Below, piece by piece: positions 36,351 through 44,130 of a stretch of DNA of 64,000 nt. Every line of letters begins with the position of its first letter. Position 1 is the first letter of the stretch. The notes under the pieces are model-generated. The model was not told the origin of the DNA. It did no database searches and saw only the letters and a program-made list of their open reading frames with translations. The position numbers were made by a program, and so were the translations under genes. This DNA is from Jejuia sp047345485 (GTDB lineage Bacteria > Bacteroidota > Bacteroidia > Flavobacteriales > Flavobacteriaceae): assembly GCF_047345485.1 (NCBI RefSeq), contig NZ_JBLFEN010000001.1:62001-126000 (forward strand). The letters are read 5' to 3'.

Positions 36351-37661
36351 ATGGGAACATTTAAAATTGAAGGAGGTCATAAGCTAAAAGGCAGCATACA
36401 ACCTCAAGGAGCAAAAAATGAAGCACTTCAAATTCTTTGCGCAGTTTTACTTACGCCAGAGCAAGTTACCATAACTAACATTCCTGATATTATTGATGTA
36501 AATAAGCTTATTAGTTTGTTAAAAAAATTGGGCGTTAAAGTTGAAAAACTATCAAAAGGCACATATACTTTTAAAGCTGATGCTGTAGATTTAGATTATT
36601 TAGAATCTGATCAATTTAAAATTGATGGTAGAGGTTTACGAGGTTCTATAATGATTGTTGGCCCTTTATTAGCAAGATTTGGCAGAGGTTATATTCCAAA
36701 ACCAGGTGGTGATAAAATAGGGCGTAGACGTTTAGATACTCATTTTGAAGGCTTAATAAAACTAGGCGCTAAGTTTGGTTACAGTAAAGAAGATCAGTTT
36801 TACGGGGTAGAAGCAAAAAAACTAAATGGCACTTACATGTTACTTGAAGAAGCCTCAGTTACTGGTACTGCAAATATAGTTATGGCTGCAGTTTTAGCCC
36901 AAGGGCAAACCACAATTTACAATGCTGCCTGTGAGCCTTACTTACAACAGCTATGTAAGATGCTTAATAGAATGGGGGCAAAAATTAGCGGTGTTGGCTC
37001 AAACATGTTAATTATTGATGGTGTTGAAAGTTTAGGCGGTACCGATCATAAAATGCTTCCTGATATGATTGAAATAGGCAGTTGGATAGGTTTAGCAGCA
37101 ATGACGAAAAGTGAGCTTACTATTAAAAACGTAAGTTGGAATGATTTAGGAGTTATACCAAATGTATTTAGAAAATTAGGAATAACTGTTGAAAAACAAG
37201 GAGATGATATACATATTCCTGCACATACAGATGGCTACGAAATTCAAAGTTTTATAGATGGATCTATCTTAACGATTTCTGATGCTCCATGGCCAGGGTT
37301 TACACCAGATTTACTAAGTATAATTTTAGTAGTAGCTACACAGGCTAGAGGTAGTGTATTAATACATCAAAAAATGTTTGAAAGTCGTTTGTTTTTCGTG
37401 GACAAATTGATAGATATGGGCGCAAAAATTATCTTGTGCGATCCTCATAGGGCAACCGTTATTGGTCATGATTTTAAATCAACCTTAAAAGCTACTACAA
37501 TGACGTCTCCCGATATTAGAGCAGGAGTATCACTGTTAATTGCTGCATTGTCAGCAAAAGGTACATCTACCATCCAAAATATTGAACAGATTGATCGTGG
37601 TTATGAAGATATTGATGATCGTTTAAGAGCTATTGGTGCAAAAATAGAACGTGTTAACTAA
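36351..37661 (+). CDS. murA: UDP-N-acetylglucosamine 1-carboxyvinyltransferase MurA, Asp-type active site
   Basis: The 436-aa enzyme has MurA blocks: IEGGHKLKGSIQPQGAKNEALQ, RGLRGSIMIVGPLLARFGRG, PKPGGDKIGRRRLDTHFEG, MAAVLAQGQTTIYNAACEPY and LPDMIEIGSWIG. It makes UDP-GlcNAc-enolpyruvate, the first committed step of peptidoglycan synthesis. In the loop that carries Cys115 in E. coli (PGGCxIG) this protein has Asp (PGGDKIG). Asp at this position is known to abolish fosfomycin alkylation. The gene sits between DUF4290 and a lipoprotein gene in one plus-strand run. Confidence 0.96.
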   Translation: MGTFKIEGGHKLKGSIQPQGAKNEALQILCAVLLTPEQVTITNIPDIIDVNKLISLLKKLGVKVEKLSKGTYTFKADAVDLDYLESDQFKIDGRGLRGSIMIVGPLLARFGRGYIPKPGGDKIGRRRLDTHFEGLIKLGAKFGYSKEDQFYGVEAKKLNGTYMLLEEASVTGTANIVMAAVLAQGQTTIYNAACEPYLQQLCKMLNRMGAKISGVGSNMLIIDGVESLGGTDHKMLPDMIEIGSWIGLAAMTKSELTIKNVSWNDLGVIPNVFRKLGITVEKQGDDIHIPAHTDGYEIQSFIDGSILTISDAPWPGFTPDLLSIILVVATQARGSVLIHQKMFESRLFFVDKLIDMGAKIILCDPHRATVIGHDFKSTLKATTMTSPDIRAGVSLLIAALSAKGTSTIQNIEQIDRGYEDIDDRLRAIGAKIERVN

Positions 37662-37673
37662 AATTTTAAACCC

Positions 37674-38564
37674 ATGAAAAAAATAGTAACGGTACAATTG
37701 CTATTATGTATAATGTTATTTTCTTCTTGTATTGATAAAAAAGAAACACAAAAAGAAAATGTATCTAATAGTCGTATAAAATCACCTTCTCTGGAACTAA
37801 TTTGGGAAACAGACACTTTACTTACTACTAGCGAAGCTGTTTTATATGATGCATCATCACAAATTATTTATGTAGCAAACGTTAATAATGCCCCGTGGGA
37901 TAAAGATGATAATGGTTTTATTTCTACAATAAATACCAAAGGAGAAATAATAAATTTAAAATGGATAGAAGGTCTAAGTGGGCCAAAAGGCATGGGTATC
38001 TTAAACGGGAAACTTTACGTAAATGATATAGATCGTGTTGTTGAAATAGAGATAGCTACAAAAAAAGTTACTAATACTTATACTGTTGAAGATGTGCCAC
38101 ACTTAAACGATATTACCACCTCAGATAATGCGGTATATGTGTCTGGTTCAAACTCTGATGCTATATATAAAATTGAAAATAGTGAATTGAATGAAATTGC
38201 TACAGATAGTTTAGGACGATTAAATGGATTATCCTACCAAAAAGAAGGGATTTACTATGCTACTTCTAGCACACATAATTTTGGTATTTATAGTGAAACC
38301 AACAATACATTTAAAACACTAGTTAATGGTGTAGGCCATGGTGATGGTGTTATTAAATTAGAAAATGATGATTTTATAGTATCTAGTTGGCAAGGAGAAA
38401 TTTTTTATATTCATAGTAAAGATTGGAGTAAAACACAGCTTTTAGATACTAGAGCACAAAAGATAAATGCAGCAGATATTGCATATATACCAGCTACCAA
38501 AACACTGTTAGTGCCCACATTTTTTCATAATACAGTAATGGCATATAAAGTTATTACTCATTAA
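37674..38564 (+). CDS. Beta-propeller (SMP-30/NHL-like) lipoprotein
   Basis: The 296-aa product has a lipoprotein signal (LCIMLFSSC, Cys19). Repeating beta-propeller blades follow (AVLYDASSQIIYVANVNN, GPKGMGILNGKLYVNDIDRVVEI, LNDITTSDNAVYVSGSNSD, GLSYQKEGIYYATSS). This resembles SMP-30/gluconolactonase or NHL-type propellers, though catalytic metal ligands are not obvious. It is probably periplasmic or surface-bound. It starts 12 bp after murA and may share its transcript. Function unknown. Confidence 0.82.
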   Translation: MKKIVTVQLLLCIMLFSSCIDKKETQKENVSNSRIKSPSLELIWETDTLLTTSEAVLYDASSQIIYVANVNNAPWDKDDNGFISTINTKGEIINLKWIEGLSGPKGMGILNGKLYVNDIDRVVEIEIATKKVTNTYTVEDVPHLNDITTSDNAVYVSGSNSDAIYKIENSELNEIATDSLGRLNGLSYQKEGIYYATSSTHNFGIYSETNNTFKTLVNGVGHGDGVIKLENDDFIVSSWQGEIFYIHSKDWSKTQLLDTRAQKINAADIAYIPATKTLLVPTFFHNTVMAYKVITH

Positions 38565-38602
38565 ATTGTGATTAAGAAAAAGATATTCTATGTTTAAATG
38601 TA

Positions 38603-38610
38603 TATCTTTG
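38603..38610 (+). promoter_or_regulatory. -7 promoter element (TATCTTTG) ahead of the cobalamin riboswitch
   Basis: Fits TAnnTTTG and ends a few bases before the riboswitch's first helix, so the leader would be transcribed from here. Confidence 0.55.
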
Positions 38611-38611
38611 T

Positions 38612-38726
38612 AGTAAAGGTTTAGCATTATGCTAACATAATTAGGAATCATGTGTAAATCATGAGCTGTCGCGCAACTGTAAGTAGTTATTAATCTATAA
38701 CTATAAGTCAGACACTAGCCTTTTTA
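38612..38726 (+). promoter_or_regulatory. Cobalamin (B12) riboswitch
   Basis: The stretch has the ordered landmarks of a cobalamin riboswitch: aggaatcatgtgtaaatcatg, then agctgtcgcgcaactgtaa (the GCTGxCxCGCAACTGTxA core), and the B12-box-like agtcagacactagcc (38706-38720). The ends close a helix, aaaggtt (38616-38622) with agccttt (38717-38723). The next gene downstream encodes a PAS protein, so adenosyl- or another cobalamin should control its expression, probably repressing it. The box departs from the strict GCCACTG consensus, as many Bacteroidota examples do. Confidence 0.85.
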
Positions 38727-38845
38727 AATTGACAATTTGCTTTCGCGATAAAAAGCCAAGTCTAGACTGTATACTTTCCTTTAAGGTAACTTAGTGCAGA
38801 TAAATGCTTGCCTATTTTTTATTTCGAATAATAAAAAGAAATAAG

Positions 38846-39334
38846 ATGAAAACAATAAAATTACAAAGAGGTCCTCTTTTATGTTGGGATATCTACTCTG
38901 GATATCTAGCACAACAAGCTAAAAATTTTAATAGGCAATTAGAATTAGATTTTTTAAAGTCTCTAAAACGGCAATATAATTTATTATTAGACTTCGATTT
39001 ACTTTTAGAAAACAGAGACTTTGATGCTTTAGTATTAACTAATGCTAATCAAGAAATTTGTTGGGTTAATAAAGGATTTACTAAAATGACGGGTTACTCC
39101 ACTAAATATGCTGTTGGAAAAAAGCCTAATTTTTTGCAAGGAGAAGCTACATCGAAAACTAAGGTGGATAACATACGAATGCACATAAAACGAGGTATTG
39201 CCGTTAAAGAAAATGTTATTAATTATCGCAAAAATGGCGAGGCTTATCATTGTGAAATTCACATTCTTCCTTTAAAAGATCAACATCAAAACATAACACA
39301 TCTTTTAGCCTTAGAAAATGTGGTAAATAACTAA
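38846..39334 (+). CDS. LOV-like PAS-domain protein without the photoactive cysteine, under a B12 riboswitch
   Basis: From ATG 38846 the product is 162 aa: a helical N-terminal part (about 1-55) and one PAS domain (about 58-160). The PAS blocks are LOV-like: ICWVNKGFTKMTGYS, GKKPNFLQGEAT and NYRKNGEAYHCEIHILPLKD. In true LOV photoreceptors the third block reads G-x-N-C-R-F-L-Q-G with the flavin-reactive Cys; here Pro94 stands in its place, so adduct chemistry is not possible, though flavin or another ligand might bind. No output domain is present. The start at 38846 is preferred over 38804 because the intervening sequence is leader. The role is unknown and the link to cobalamin is unusual. Confidence 0.8.
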   Translation: MKTIKLQRGPLLCWDIYSGYLAQQAKNFNRQLELDFLKSLKRQYNLLLDFDLLLENRDFDALVLTNANQEICWVNKGFTKMTGYSTKYAVGKKPNFLQGEATSKTKVDNIRMHIKRGIAVKENVINYRKNGEAYHCEIHILPLKDQHQNITHLLALENVVNN

Positions 39335-39512
39335 ATACCTCTTTGTTGCAAAATAAAATTTCATCTATTATTTTAAGGTATAGTATTTAAATAACTATTG
39401 TTAGCTTAAATTATTTTTCTACATTTTAGTCATCAATATAGTTACATCTTTATTCAATAGTATCAAGGTTATATTTTAAATCCATGTAATTTAGTTGCTC
39501 TTGAATTTAAGT

Positions 39513-40781
39513 ATGAAGAAATTGATTTTGTCTATTAGTATCGTCCTTATTTTGTGTATTAATTTAGTGTATTGGTCTACGCATACTACATCAAAAACCT
39601 TTGATACTTGCAGTTTACTTGATGGCAGAAGCATGGATACAATAGATTTTAGAAATCACGATTCTGTTTTACTTATTCCCAATGATTTATATAAAAGTGA
39701 TATTGTTAAAAACCTTATTCAAGGAGAACAATATAGAGCGGCATGGGCTACACCTGTTAAGTTTCCAATTCTCTTTTTAGATACATTAAAAGGAGGTGTT
39801 AATGTAATTGAAGAAGGCGGGGGAAAGCAAACACACTCCCTTGATGTAAAGGATGAAAATGGTATTTTATACTCACTTAGAAGTATAAATAAAAACCCAA
39901 AGCCCTTAATTCCTGATGTATTAAAAATTTTAGGTTTAGAGAATATAGTAGTTGATGGTATATCATCACAACACCCATATGGCGCACTTTTAGCGGCTAA
40001 ACTAGCTGATGCTGTAAATATATACCATACCAACCCCAAGGCTTATTTTTTACCAAAACAATCAACTTTAGGCAACTACAATCAAAAATATGGTAACCGA
40101 CTATTTCTTTTGGAGTATGAAACTGAAGGTGAAATAAATTGGACATTATATAAAAATGTGTTAGAACTTCTAGATACTGATGATTTACAAGAATTTAAAG
40201 TAAAACATAAAGATAAAATCTCTATTGATAAAGCAGAATATATAAAGGTGCGTTTATTTGATATGGTAATAGGTGATTGGGACAGGCATGCCAAACAATG
40301 GGGTTGGGCTATTGAAGCGATAGATAATATGTATTTAGCACACCCGATAGCAGGAGATAGAGACAATGCTTTTTTTGATATTGAAGGTATAATACCAATG
40401 ATAGCATCATACAAACACATAACTCCTAAACTTAGGCCATTTGCTTCTGATATTGATTTTTTTACAGGTTTAGTGTATGATATAGACCGCTATTTTTTAA
40501 TAGGTACAGATATCCATTTATTTATTGAACAAGCAATTGAAATTCAAAGACACCTTACAAATATTAAAATTGATGAAGCATTTATGGTATGGCCAAGGCC
40601 AATATCTAAATTACATAGAAAAGAAATCTCAGATAAAATTAAAAGCAGGCGTGATAATTTGATAGAATACGCCAAAACTTTTAAAAAGACAATAGATAAA
40701 CTTGGTGTTTTAGATGTGTCTATAAAAGGCTTTGAAGATTTAAATTTACCAGAGGAATTGATAAAATGTTTTGATTGCTAG
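39513..40781 (+). CDS. Secreted/anchored protein with FAM20/atypical kinase-like motifs
   Basis: From ATG 39513 the product is 422 aa with an N-terminal hydrophobic signal/anchor (KKLILSISIVLILCINLVYW). The central block MVIGDWDRHAKQWGWA (near residue 254) and IAGDRDNAFFDIEG (near 280) parallel FAM20-type secreted kinases, where a DRH motif gives the catalytic Asp and a following D-x-(G/D) binds metal. Upstream Lys-bearing blocks (SLRSINKNPKPLI) could be the ATP-binding half. This similarity is by motif only; the annotation would normally be hypothetical. It lies 178 bp after the PAS gene and may or may not share control by the riboswitch. Confidence 0.75.
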   Translation: MKKLILSISIVLILCINLVYWSTHTTSKTFDTCSLLDGRSMDTIDFRNHDSVLLIPNDLYKSDIVKNLIQGEQYRAAWATPVKFPILFLDTLKGGVNVIEEGGGKQTHSLDVKDENGILYSLRSINKNPKPLIPDVLKILGLENIVVDGISSQHPYGALLAAKLADAVNIYHTNPKAYFLPKQSTLGNYNQKYGNRLFLLEYETEGEINWTLYKNVLELLDTDDLQEFKVKHKDKISIDKAEYIKVRLFDMVIGDWDRHAKQWGWAIEAIDNMYLAHPIAGDRDNAFFDIEGIIPMIASYKHITPKLRPFASDIDFFTGLVYDIDRYFLIGTDIHLFIEQAIEIQRHLTNIKIDEAFMVWPRPISKLHRKEISDKIKSRRDNLIEYAKTFKKTIDKLGVLDVSIKGFEDLNLPEELIKCFDC

Positions 40782-41159
40782 AATTTACGTAGAAGTACGT
40801 ATTTTTTTTAATACGGAAAAACCATAATTTCGTTTACAACGTATAATGAGTAATTATTACTGATGCATGCAACAAAAAAGTAGTAACCAACCACTATTAA
40901 ACTAACTTAACTCTACAACAAAATGACACTATTTAGTAAAATTTTTGAAACTAAAAATAGTAACATACAGATAACATTAATTTATCAATATTTCTCTTCA
41001 AATAGTGGAATTTTGTGTAAAATTACGTACTAATAGGTACGCTTTTTATTGTTTTATATGTTAGTTTTACGTTTTAGTTTACATCGTCTTATTCTTCCTT
41101 TTATCAGATAATTAATAATGTATAATGCTTTTGTGTAATTTAATTTTAATATATTGATT
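40782..41159. other. Intergenic region with ACGTA repeats and one possible small ORF
   Basis: 378 bp of AT-rich sequence. ttacgta/gtacgta direct repeats lie at 40785-40801, and a related ttacgta...gtacgc pair at 41023-41042. The only candidate gene is a 36-codon frame at 40923. No terminator or RNA gene is evident. Confidence 0.5.
40923..41033 (+). CDS. Possible 36-aa small protein
   Basis: ATG 40923 to TAA 41033 encodes MTLFSKIFETKNSNIQITLI and 16 further residues. Its beginning resembles the next gene's start (MSVLDNIF). No known domain. Marginal: it could be chance in AT-rich DNA. Confidence 0.25.
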   Translation: MTLFSKIFETKNSNIQITLIYQYFSSNSGILCKITY

Positions 41160-41645
41160 ATGAGTGTTTTAGATAATATTTTCGTTAAAAAAGTAGTTAA
41201 GTCAAAGCAAATTTTCCCTAACCGTGATTTAAAATTACATTGTAAACCTATTGCAGAAAACGGGAGATTTTTAGCGCTAGAATTTGTAAAACTCATTAAG
41301 AATGCTGAGGGCATAGACTTAAATTTTAAGATTGAATCTTTAAAGTTTGTAGATGAATTTCTTGAAAGGTATAGTGGAAAAGAAGATGTGAATAATTTTG
41401 CCGAAATAATCTTTACAGCTGGTTGTTACTGTGGACAAGTTATGGTAGAAAATGCTAACGGTATTTGGACTAATGTTAGTGAAAAAGATATGCCAGTAAA
41501 ATATAAAATGATGCCATTAGTCATTAAATTACCCAATGGGATTATTTGTGACCCAATACGAAAAGCGTTTAAAAGATTCGCAAATGGACAGTTTGATAGT
41601 ATTTCTTATTTTTATAAAGTGTTTACGCATCAAAAAGTTTACTGA
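41160..41645 (+). CDS. Protein of unknown function
   Basis: From ATG 41160 (MSVLDNIFVKKVVKSKQIFP) the product is 161 aa, without signal peptide or membrane segment. A central helix-strand segment (KFVDEFLERYSGKEDVNNFAEIIFTAGCYCGQVMV) followed by GIWTNVSEKDMP, and CDPIRKAFKRFANGQFDSI near the end, recall small bacterial proteins of the DUF3806 type, but I cannot assign it securely. The start at 41154 (MIM) is equally open; the second Met is favoured. It stands alone between two AT-rich spacers. Confidence 0.75.
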   Translation: MSVLDNIFVKKVVKSKQIFPNRDLKLHCKPIAENGRFLALEFVKLIKNAEGIDLNFKIESLKFVDEFLERYSGKEDVNNFAEIIFTAGCYCGQVMVENANGIWTNVSEKDMPVKYKMMPLVIKLPNGIICDPIRKAFKRFANGQFDSISYFYKVFTHQKVY

Positions 41646-41743
41646 TAGATTTTGTTTAAGTAGTTTAAACACAAATGCGTAAAATTATTACGAATTAACA
41701 CAGACTAAATGCTTAAGAAGTATATAGTTTTAAGAAACTACCA

Positions 41744-41838
41744 TAGCAGGTGAGTGCGTTAAGGATAGTATTGGAAAGCCCACAGCGACGTAGGAGCGAG
41801 GACTTGGAAAGGATAGCCTGACCCGATAAGGGAACGCC
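41744..41838. repeat. Dispersed structured element, copy B
   Basis: Begins tagcaggtgagtgcgttaaggat and ends gacccgataagggaacgcc. The left gcgtt (41756-41760) pairs with the right aacgc (41833-41837). Shared blocks with copies at 18646 and 46420 are listed there. Lies just after the stop of the minus-strand acetyltransferase gene. Confidence 0.6.
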
Positions 41839-41846
41839 AAAAAAAA

Positions 41847-42437
41847 TTAAATAAACTTTGCAAAAACACTTTGTTTAATATCCTGCCACTCATCTTTTAA
41901 AATGCCATAACAACAAGTATTTCTTTTAAAACCATCTAACAGTAAAACATTTTTTCTTAGCAAACCTTCTAAGGTGCCGCCAATTTTTTCAACGGCTTTT
42001 CTTGAGGCAATGTTGCGTTCGTCTATTCTAAATTCCACCTTTTCAAAATTCATTTTTTCAAAAGCGTATTGTAGCATTAAAAACTTCATGTTTGTATTTA
42101 ATCCTGCGCCTTGAAAACTTCTACCTATCCACGTAGATCCAATTTCCAGTACACTATTATGATGGTTCATATTCATATATCTAGACGTGCCAGCATAAGT
42201 ATTTACTGTTTTATCAAATACAATAAATGGTAATGCGGTATTATTACGCTGCTTTACTAAAGCTGTTTGTACGTAAGCTTTTAAGTCTTTTGAGGTATTT
42301 ACTTTAGTGGGAGAATATTGCACTAGCTTAGGTTCTTTACCTATTTTTATTAAATGCTGGTAGTTGTTTAGTGTAAGAGGTAATAATTTTACTCTTGTAT
42401 TTTCTAGTATAGTTGGCATTTTTGTATTTTTACTCAA
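41847..42437 (-). CDS. GNAT-family N-acetyltransferase (RimJ/RimL-like)
   Basis: The 196-aa protein has the GNAT pattern: MPTILENTRVKLLPLTLNNYQHL at the start, YAGTSRYMNMNHHNSVLEIGSTWIGRSFQGAGLN (acetyl-CoA loop around QGAGLN), MLQYAFEKMNFEKVEFRIDERNIASRKAVEKIGGTLEG. It is close to the RimJ/RimL-type acetyltransferase families, with no substrate indicated. An internal ATG at 42419 (MPTILE) is a possible start. It is transcribed divergently from the PaaI-type thioesterase. Confidence 0.88.
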   Translation of the reverse strand: MSKNTKMPTILENTRVKLLPLTLNNYQHLIKIGKEPKLVQYSPTKVNTSKDLKAYVQTALVKQRNNTALPFIVFDKTVNTYAGTSRYMNMNHHNSVLEIGSTWIGRSFQGAGLNTNMKFLMLQYAFEKMNFEKVEFRIDERNIASRKAVEKIGGTLEGLLRKNVLLLDGFKRNTCCYGILKDEWQDIKQSVFAKFI

Positions 42438-42535
42438 TAAATAAGGTTAATTTTTAGATGATAATTAGTGTTTAAAAATTCTTTAAGGTTACATTTATTA
42501 TTTGTTTGCACATTGCAAAAATATAAAAGATATCT

Positions 42536-42961
42536 ATGCAAATTTCGAAGGAGGATGTATTAAAGCGCGCAAATGCTATCACCAAAAATACACTAATGGA
42601 AACATTGGAGATTGAGATGATAGATTTTGGTGATGATTTTGTGATTGGGCGAATGCCGGTTAACAAAAGGGTTTACCAACCAGATGGTGTGCTTCATGGT
42701 GGTGCTACTGTGGCTTTAGCAGAGACTACAGGTAGTTTTGCAGCTGAATTGTTTTTAAATCGTAACGCGTTTTTTGTTAGAGGTATAGAGATAAGCGCAA
42801 ACCATATAAAGAGTGTAAAGGATGGTTATGTTTATGCTACTGCAAAATTTATCCATAAGGGAAGAACCACTCAATTGTTTGAAATAAGGGTTACTGATGA
42901 TGATGATAACTTGATTTCGATATGTAAATTAACAACTGTTTCATTACCCAAAAAAAAATAA
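42536..42961 (+). CDS. PaaI-type hotdog thioesterase, candidate DHNA-CoA thioesterase
   Basis: The 141-aa hotdog-fold protein has the PaaI/YbgC-like motif HGGATVALAETTGSFAAELF, preceded by VNKRVYQPDGVLH. It ends 4 bp before a chorismate-utilising gene and is followed by menD. A hotdog thioesterase in this position could act as 1,4-dihydroxy-2-naphthoyl-CoA thioesterase in menaquinone synthesis, a step known to be done by PaaI-like proteins in several bacteria. Function in this operon is inferred from position. Confidence 0.88.
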   Translation: MQISKEDVLKRANAITKNTLMETLEIEMIDFGDDFVIGRMPVNKRVYQPDGVLHGGATVALAETTGSFAAELFLNRNAFFVRGIEISANHIKSVKDGYVYATAKFIHKGRTTQLFEIRVTDDDDNLISICKLTTVSLPKKK

Positions 42962-42965
42962 AGAC

Positions 42966-44078
42966 TTGCAAGATTTTTTTGATTGCTTAGCTAAGCAATA
43001 TTCCGATAACTTACCTTTTGTTGTTTATAGAAAGCCTAATACCTCTGAGATAAAAGCAGTACTACAAAATGATGATACAATTCATGTAACAAATGATTTT
43101 GAAACTACAGGATTTGTATTTTCACCATTTGATAATGCATTTGAAACTGTGATATTACCTTTGGCACATTCTAAAATGCTATCTACGATATATACTTTTA
43201 ATCATGTAGATGAATTATTGAAAGATGATATAGATGCTTTAAAATCCAATAAACAAGCACATGTAGATCTTGTTAAAAAAGCTATAGAACATATAAAAAC
43301 AAGCGATTTACAAAAAGTTGTAGTATCTCGTAAAGAGATTTTAGATTTAGAGGATATTAATATATTTTCAATATTTAAAAAACTTTTAGCATCTTATAAG
43401 TCAGCATTTACATACTGTTGGTATCATCCTAAAGTAGGGTTATGGTTGGGGGCAACTCCAGAAACGTTATTGAAAATTGAAGGGAGACATTTCTCTATGA
43501 TGGCTTTGGCTGGTACGCAGGATTATAAAGGTACTTTAAATGTAGAGTGGCAGTACAAAGAATTGCAAGAACAACAGTTTGTAACCGATTTTATTTTAGA
43601 TAATATAGCAACTAGCGTAAGTAATATAACGATTTCTGATGTAGAAACTGTAAAAGCGGGGAATTTGTTACACCTACGAACTTTAATTAAAGGACACTTA
43701 AATTTACAAAATTTAAATCTAAAAAAACTGCTTAATAATTTACACCCAACACCCGCAGTTTGCGGTTTACCTAAAGAAAAAGCAAAAGTATTTATATTAA
43801 AAAATGAAAACTACTTGCGTGAGTTTTATACTGGTTTTTTAGGTGAATTAAATTTTGATGTTAATATAAAACCTAGAACCGGAAAAAGAAATATTGAAAA
43901 TAGAGCTTATACGATACAAAAAAGAAGTACACAACTTTATGTAAATCTACGCTGTATGCAGATTAAAGATAATACAGCACTTGTTTATGTTGGTGGGGGT
44001 ATAACTGAAACTTCAAACCCAGAAAGCGAGTGGTTGGAAACTATATCTAAATCTAAGGTCGTTAAAAAGGTGTTATAG
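42966..44078 (+). CDS. menF: Isochorismate synthase (MenF-type), TTG start
   Basis: The 370-aa chorismate-binding enzyme begins at TTG 42966, 4 bp after the thioesterase stop, with no upstream ATG in frame. Its C-terminal core has the family blocks: KVVVSRKEILDL, WLGATPETLLKIEG, ALAGTQDYKG, LHPTPAVCGLPKEKA and YVGGGITETSNPESEW. Glu and His residues typical of Mg-dependent isochorismate synthases are in place. With menD it starts menaquinone synthesis (chorismate to isochorismate). Confidence 0.92.
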   Translation: MQDFFDCLAKQYSDNLPFVVYRKPNTSEIKAVLQNDDTIHVTNDFETTGFVFSPFDNAFETVILPLAHSKMLSTIYTFNHVDELLKDDIDALKSNKQAHVDLVKKAIEHIKTSDLQKVVVSRKEILDLEDINIFSIFKKLLASYKSAFTYCWYHPKVGLWLGATPETLLKIEGRHFSMMALAGTQDYKGTLNVEWQYKELQEQQFVTDFILDNIATSVSNITISDVETVKAGNLLHLRTLIKGHLNLQNLNLKKLLNNLHPTPAVCGLPKEKAKVFILKNENYLREFYTGFLGELNFDVNIKPRTGKRNIENRAYTIQKRSTQLYVNLRCMQIKDNTALVYVGGGITETSNPESEWLETISKSKVVKKVL

Positions 44079-44104
44079 GCAAATACTTTTGTTTAGCATT
44101 TCCG

Positions 44105-44112
44105 TATTTTTG
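44105..44112 (+). promoter_or_regulatory. -7 promoter element (TATTTTTG) before menD
   Basis: Fits TAnnTTTG, 18 bp before the ATG of menD. A second TACTTTTG occurs at 44084-44091. Confidence 0.45.
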
Positions 44113-44130
44113 TAATAAGATTTATGCTAA

